DNA of 64,000 bases, from assembly GCF_000760735.1 (NCBI RefSeq), contig NZ_JMEX01000005.1:793059-857058 (forward strand), written 5' to 3'. Below the pieces are notes generated by a model. The model had not been told where the DNA came from and did not search any database. It saw only the letters and a program-made list of their open reading frames with translations. Each line of letters starts with the position of its first letter. The first letter of the stretch is position 1. Shown piece after piece: positions 62,855 through 64,000 of this stretch. The DNA comes from Rhodococcoides fascians A44A. GTDB taxonomy: Bacteria > Actinomycetota > Actinomycetes > Mycobacteriales > Mycobacteriaceae. The position numbers and the translations under genes are program-made.

Positions 62855-64000
62855 CTTTCGGTGACCTGCCTTCCGGTTTCCTGCGCCGGGCAACTGGACT
62901 TCACCGGGCAATGCCTGCACCCGTCGTTCACGAATGCCTCGAAATACGGGCCTTGCGTCGCCGACGCCGCGGCGTGAACCGTGTCGCGCCACTCGGCCAA
63001 CTTCTCCGGCGTCGGCGCTTCCTGGATACGCTGCGTCGCACCGTCCTGTTTGTGGGGCTTGGCGACGAAGACCAACCGTGCTCCGCCCGGCTCGCCCGCC
63101 GGCTCTCCTTCGATGGCGCCGGCCGCGGCCGCCACCTGGTAGGTGGCCAACTGATTGTGGGAGCGAGCGTCCTCCTTGGACATGACCGTCTTGGCCGTCT
63201 TGACGTCGATGATCACCGGCCGACCGTCCGGGTCGTGCTCGAGCCTGTCGATTCGTCCACGGAGCGCTACGGACGGTTCGTCGTCGGTCCGCGCCGGGAG
63301 CACACCGTCGACTGCTACCTCCACCCCTGCTTCGGTGAGCTCACCTCGGGTTCCACTGAGCCATCTCTCGAAGGTGTCCAGCATCGCTCCGGTGCGATCC
63401 AACTCGTGACGCGAGAACCACTGCGAGCCGAGATCCACCGCATCCCAGGCTGTTTCGAGAGCACGCCGGACCTGCTCCGGAGGCATCTTTCCGGCAACAG
63501 CCTGAACGAGAGTGTGCACGAGAGTTCCCGTCACCGCGTGGGTGTTGGCGCCGTCGTTGCCGCCGTGGCGGTCCAGCATCCACCGGAGCGGGCATGTGGT
63601 GAGCTGCTCCACGGTGGACGGCGACAGCGGTACCGGGCCGTCACCGAGTGTCCACAGCGGAGCGTCGGTACTGGTACCCGCAACTCCGAACCACTCGCGT
63701 GGGTGTGCGCCCTTCACCCCAGCGTCGGCCAGCCTGGCCAGTTGCCGCGCGGCGCGGGCGTGCTTCTGCGGGTCGTGTTCGGCGACATCGGCGTCGCACA
63801 CGACTCTGCGGAGCTCGGCGACCAACATGGGCAGAGCGAGTACTCGTGCCGCAGGCTGCGGCACCTCGGGAACCTGCTCCAGCTCGTACGCATCCTCGTT
63901 ACCTCGAAGTTCGTCGAGAAAGCGCGACCGAACCAGATCGGTGTCACCCGTCGAGGAGTCCACTGCAGTGACCAGCAGAGTCGACCGCGCTCGACTGCAT
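62851..64000 (-). CDS. adnA: AdnA-like helicase-nuclease, C-terminal part (runs off the window)
   Basis: About 383 C-terminal residues of the partner of AdnB; the frame is still open at base 64000 (RSTLLVTAVDSSTG continues helicase motif VI). The RecB-family nuclease domain is present: RGRIDRLEHDPDGRP, VIIDVKTAKTVMSKED, and four iron-sulfur cysteines (TTCPLRWMLDRHGG and CRHCPVKSSCP). Upstream helicase motifs lie outside the window. Rv3202c position; forms an operon with adnB. Confidence 0.92.
   Translation of the reverse strand, partial: CSRARSTLLVTAVDSSTGDTDLVRSRFLDELRGNEDAYELEQVPEVPQPAARVLALPMLVAELRRVVCDADVAEHDPQKHARAARQLARLADAGVKGAHPREWFGVAGTSTDAPLWTLGDGPVPLSPSTVEQLTTCPLRWMLDRHGGNDGANTHAVTGTLVHTLVQAVAGKMPPEQVRRALETAWDAVDLGSQWFSRHELDRTGAMLDTFERWLSGTRGELTEAGVEVAVDGVLPARTDDEPSVALRGRIDRLEHDPDGRPVIIDVKTAKTVMSKEDARSHNQLATYQVAAAAGAIEGEPAGEPGGARLVFVAKPHKQDGATQRIQEAPTPEKLAEWRDTVHAAASATQGPYFEAFVNDGCRHCPVKSSCPAQETGRQVTES

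Overview
The window is a GC-rich chromosomal segment from a mycolic-acid actinobacterium, most likely a Rhodococcus. The evidence is a class Ib ribonucleotide reductase cluster (nrdH-I-E-F), Lsr2, WhiB7, an Rpf-type resuscitation factor, mycoredoxin, UvrD2, AdnAB and a tmRNA whose tag is ADSNQRDYALAA. Gene order also matches several Mycobacterium tuberculosis blocks as I remember them: Rv3043c-Rv3053c, Rv0446c-Rv0449c, Rv3100c-Rv3105c, Rv1284, Rv3137-Rv3140 and Rv3193c-Rv3202c. I see no phage, insertion sequence, CRISPR array or plasmid gene. This is core chromosome, and the most unusual content is in control regions and short repeats.

Layout. 1-9.6 kb: 5' part of ctaD, a FecB-type lipoprotein, a NUDIX hydrolase, an SPFH protein with a ribbon-helix-helix partner, the nrdHIEF operon with NrdR-like boxes, a cysteine-free L36 gene, and an FMN reductase divergent from a TetR regulator. 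9.7-15.7 kb: nadE, then a molybdenum cofactor cluster (moaA-moaD divergent from moeA, a moaC-moaB fusion and moaE) and a CobW-type GTPase. 15.7-21.4 kb: a cell-wall amidase, lsr2, tRNA-Ala and a pgm-MFS-DsbA operon. 21.5-27.5 kb: six tightly overlapping genes for lipid chain modification (hydrolase, FAD oxidoreductase, DUF1365, two SAM methyltransferases, DUF1295). 27.6-35.3 kb: ssrA, an SDR/DUF2867 protein, an EamA transporter, then prfB-mscS-(Pro/Thr-rich membrane protein)-ftsE-ftsX-smpB, all on the minus strand. 35.3-42.8 kb: a probable cysteine-responsive leader peptide before a beta-carbonic anhydrase, a HisN-type phosphatase, two acyl-CoA dehydrogenases, and an ECF42-type sigma factor with its YCII/DGPF partner. 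42.9-64 kb: initiator tRNA, rpf with a long structured 5' leader, UPF0182, PPA1309, a Lon-like PDZ protease, a DUF2342 metalloprotease, an orphan cyclodehydratase-like protein, an ABC1 kinase, whiB7 with leader ORF and attenuator, uvrD2, mycoredoxin, nudC, a K+ channel and adnB-adnA.

How genes work together. NrdH/NrdI support NrdEF in making dNTPs. MoaA, MoaC-MoaB, MoaD/MoaE and MoeA cover GTP to molybdenum cofactor apart from MoaD activation. FtsEX, the amidase and Rpf act on the cell wall. SmpB and tmRNA, encoded about 2.5 kb apart, rescue ribosomes together, with PrfB nearby. UvrD2 and AdnAB handle DNA ends. WhiB7 is a resistance and stress activator placed directly downstream of uvrD2. 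Operons mostly use 4-nt GTGA, ATGA or TTGA stop/start overlaps.

Signals outside genes that deserve attention: (i) a whiB7 leader with a 101-codon ORF and a classic terminator, (ii) a 33-bp repeat family in three different settings, (iii) a 47-bp palindromic element present twice, (iv) 14-17-bp tandem duplications sitting on start/stop regions (moeA, smpB/EamA, ftsE-ftsX), and (v) a leader peptide before the carbonic anhydrase whose start is displaced by a C-tract. All family assignments rest on motif recognition and gene order; no database search was run.
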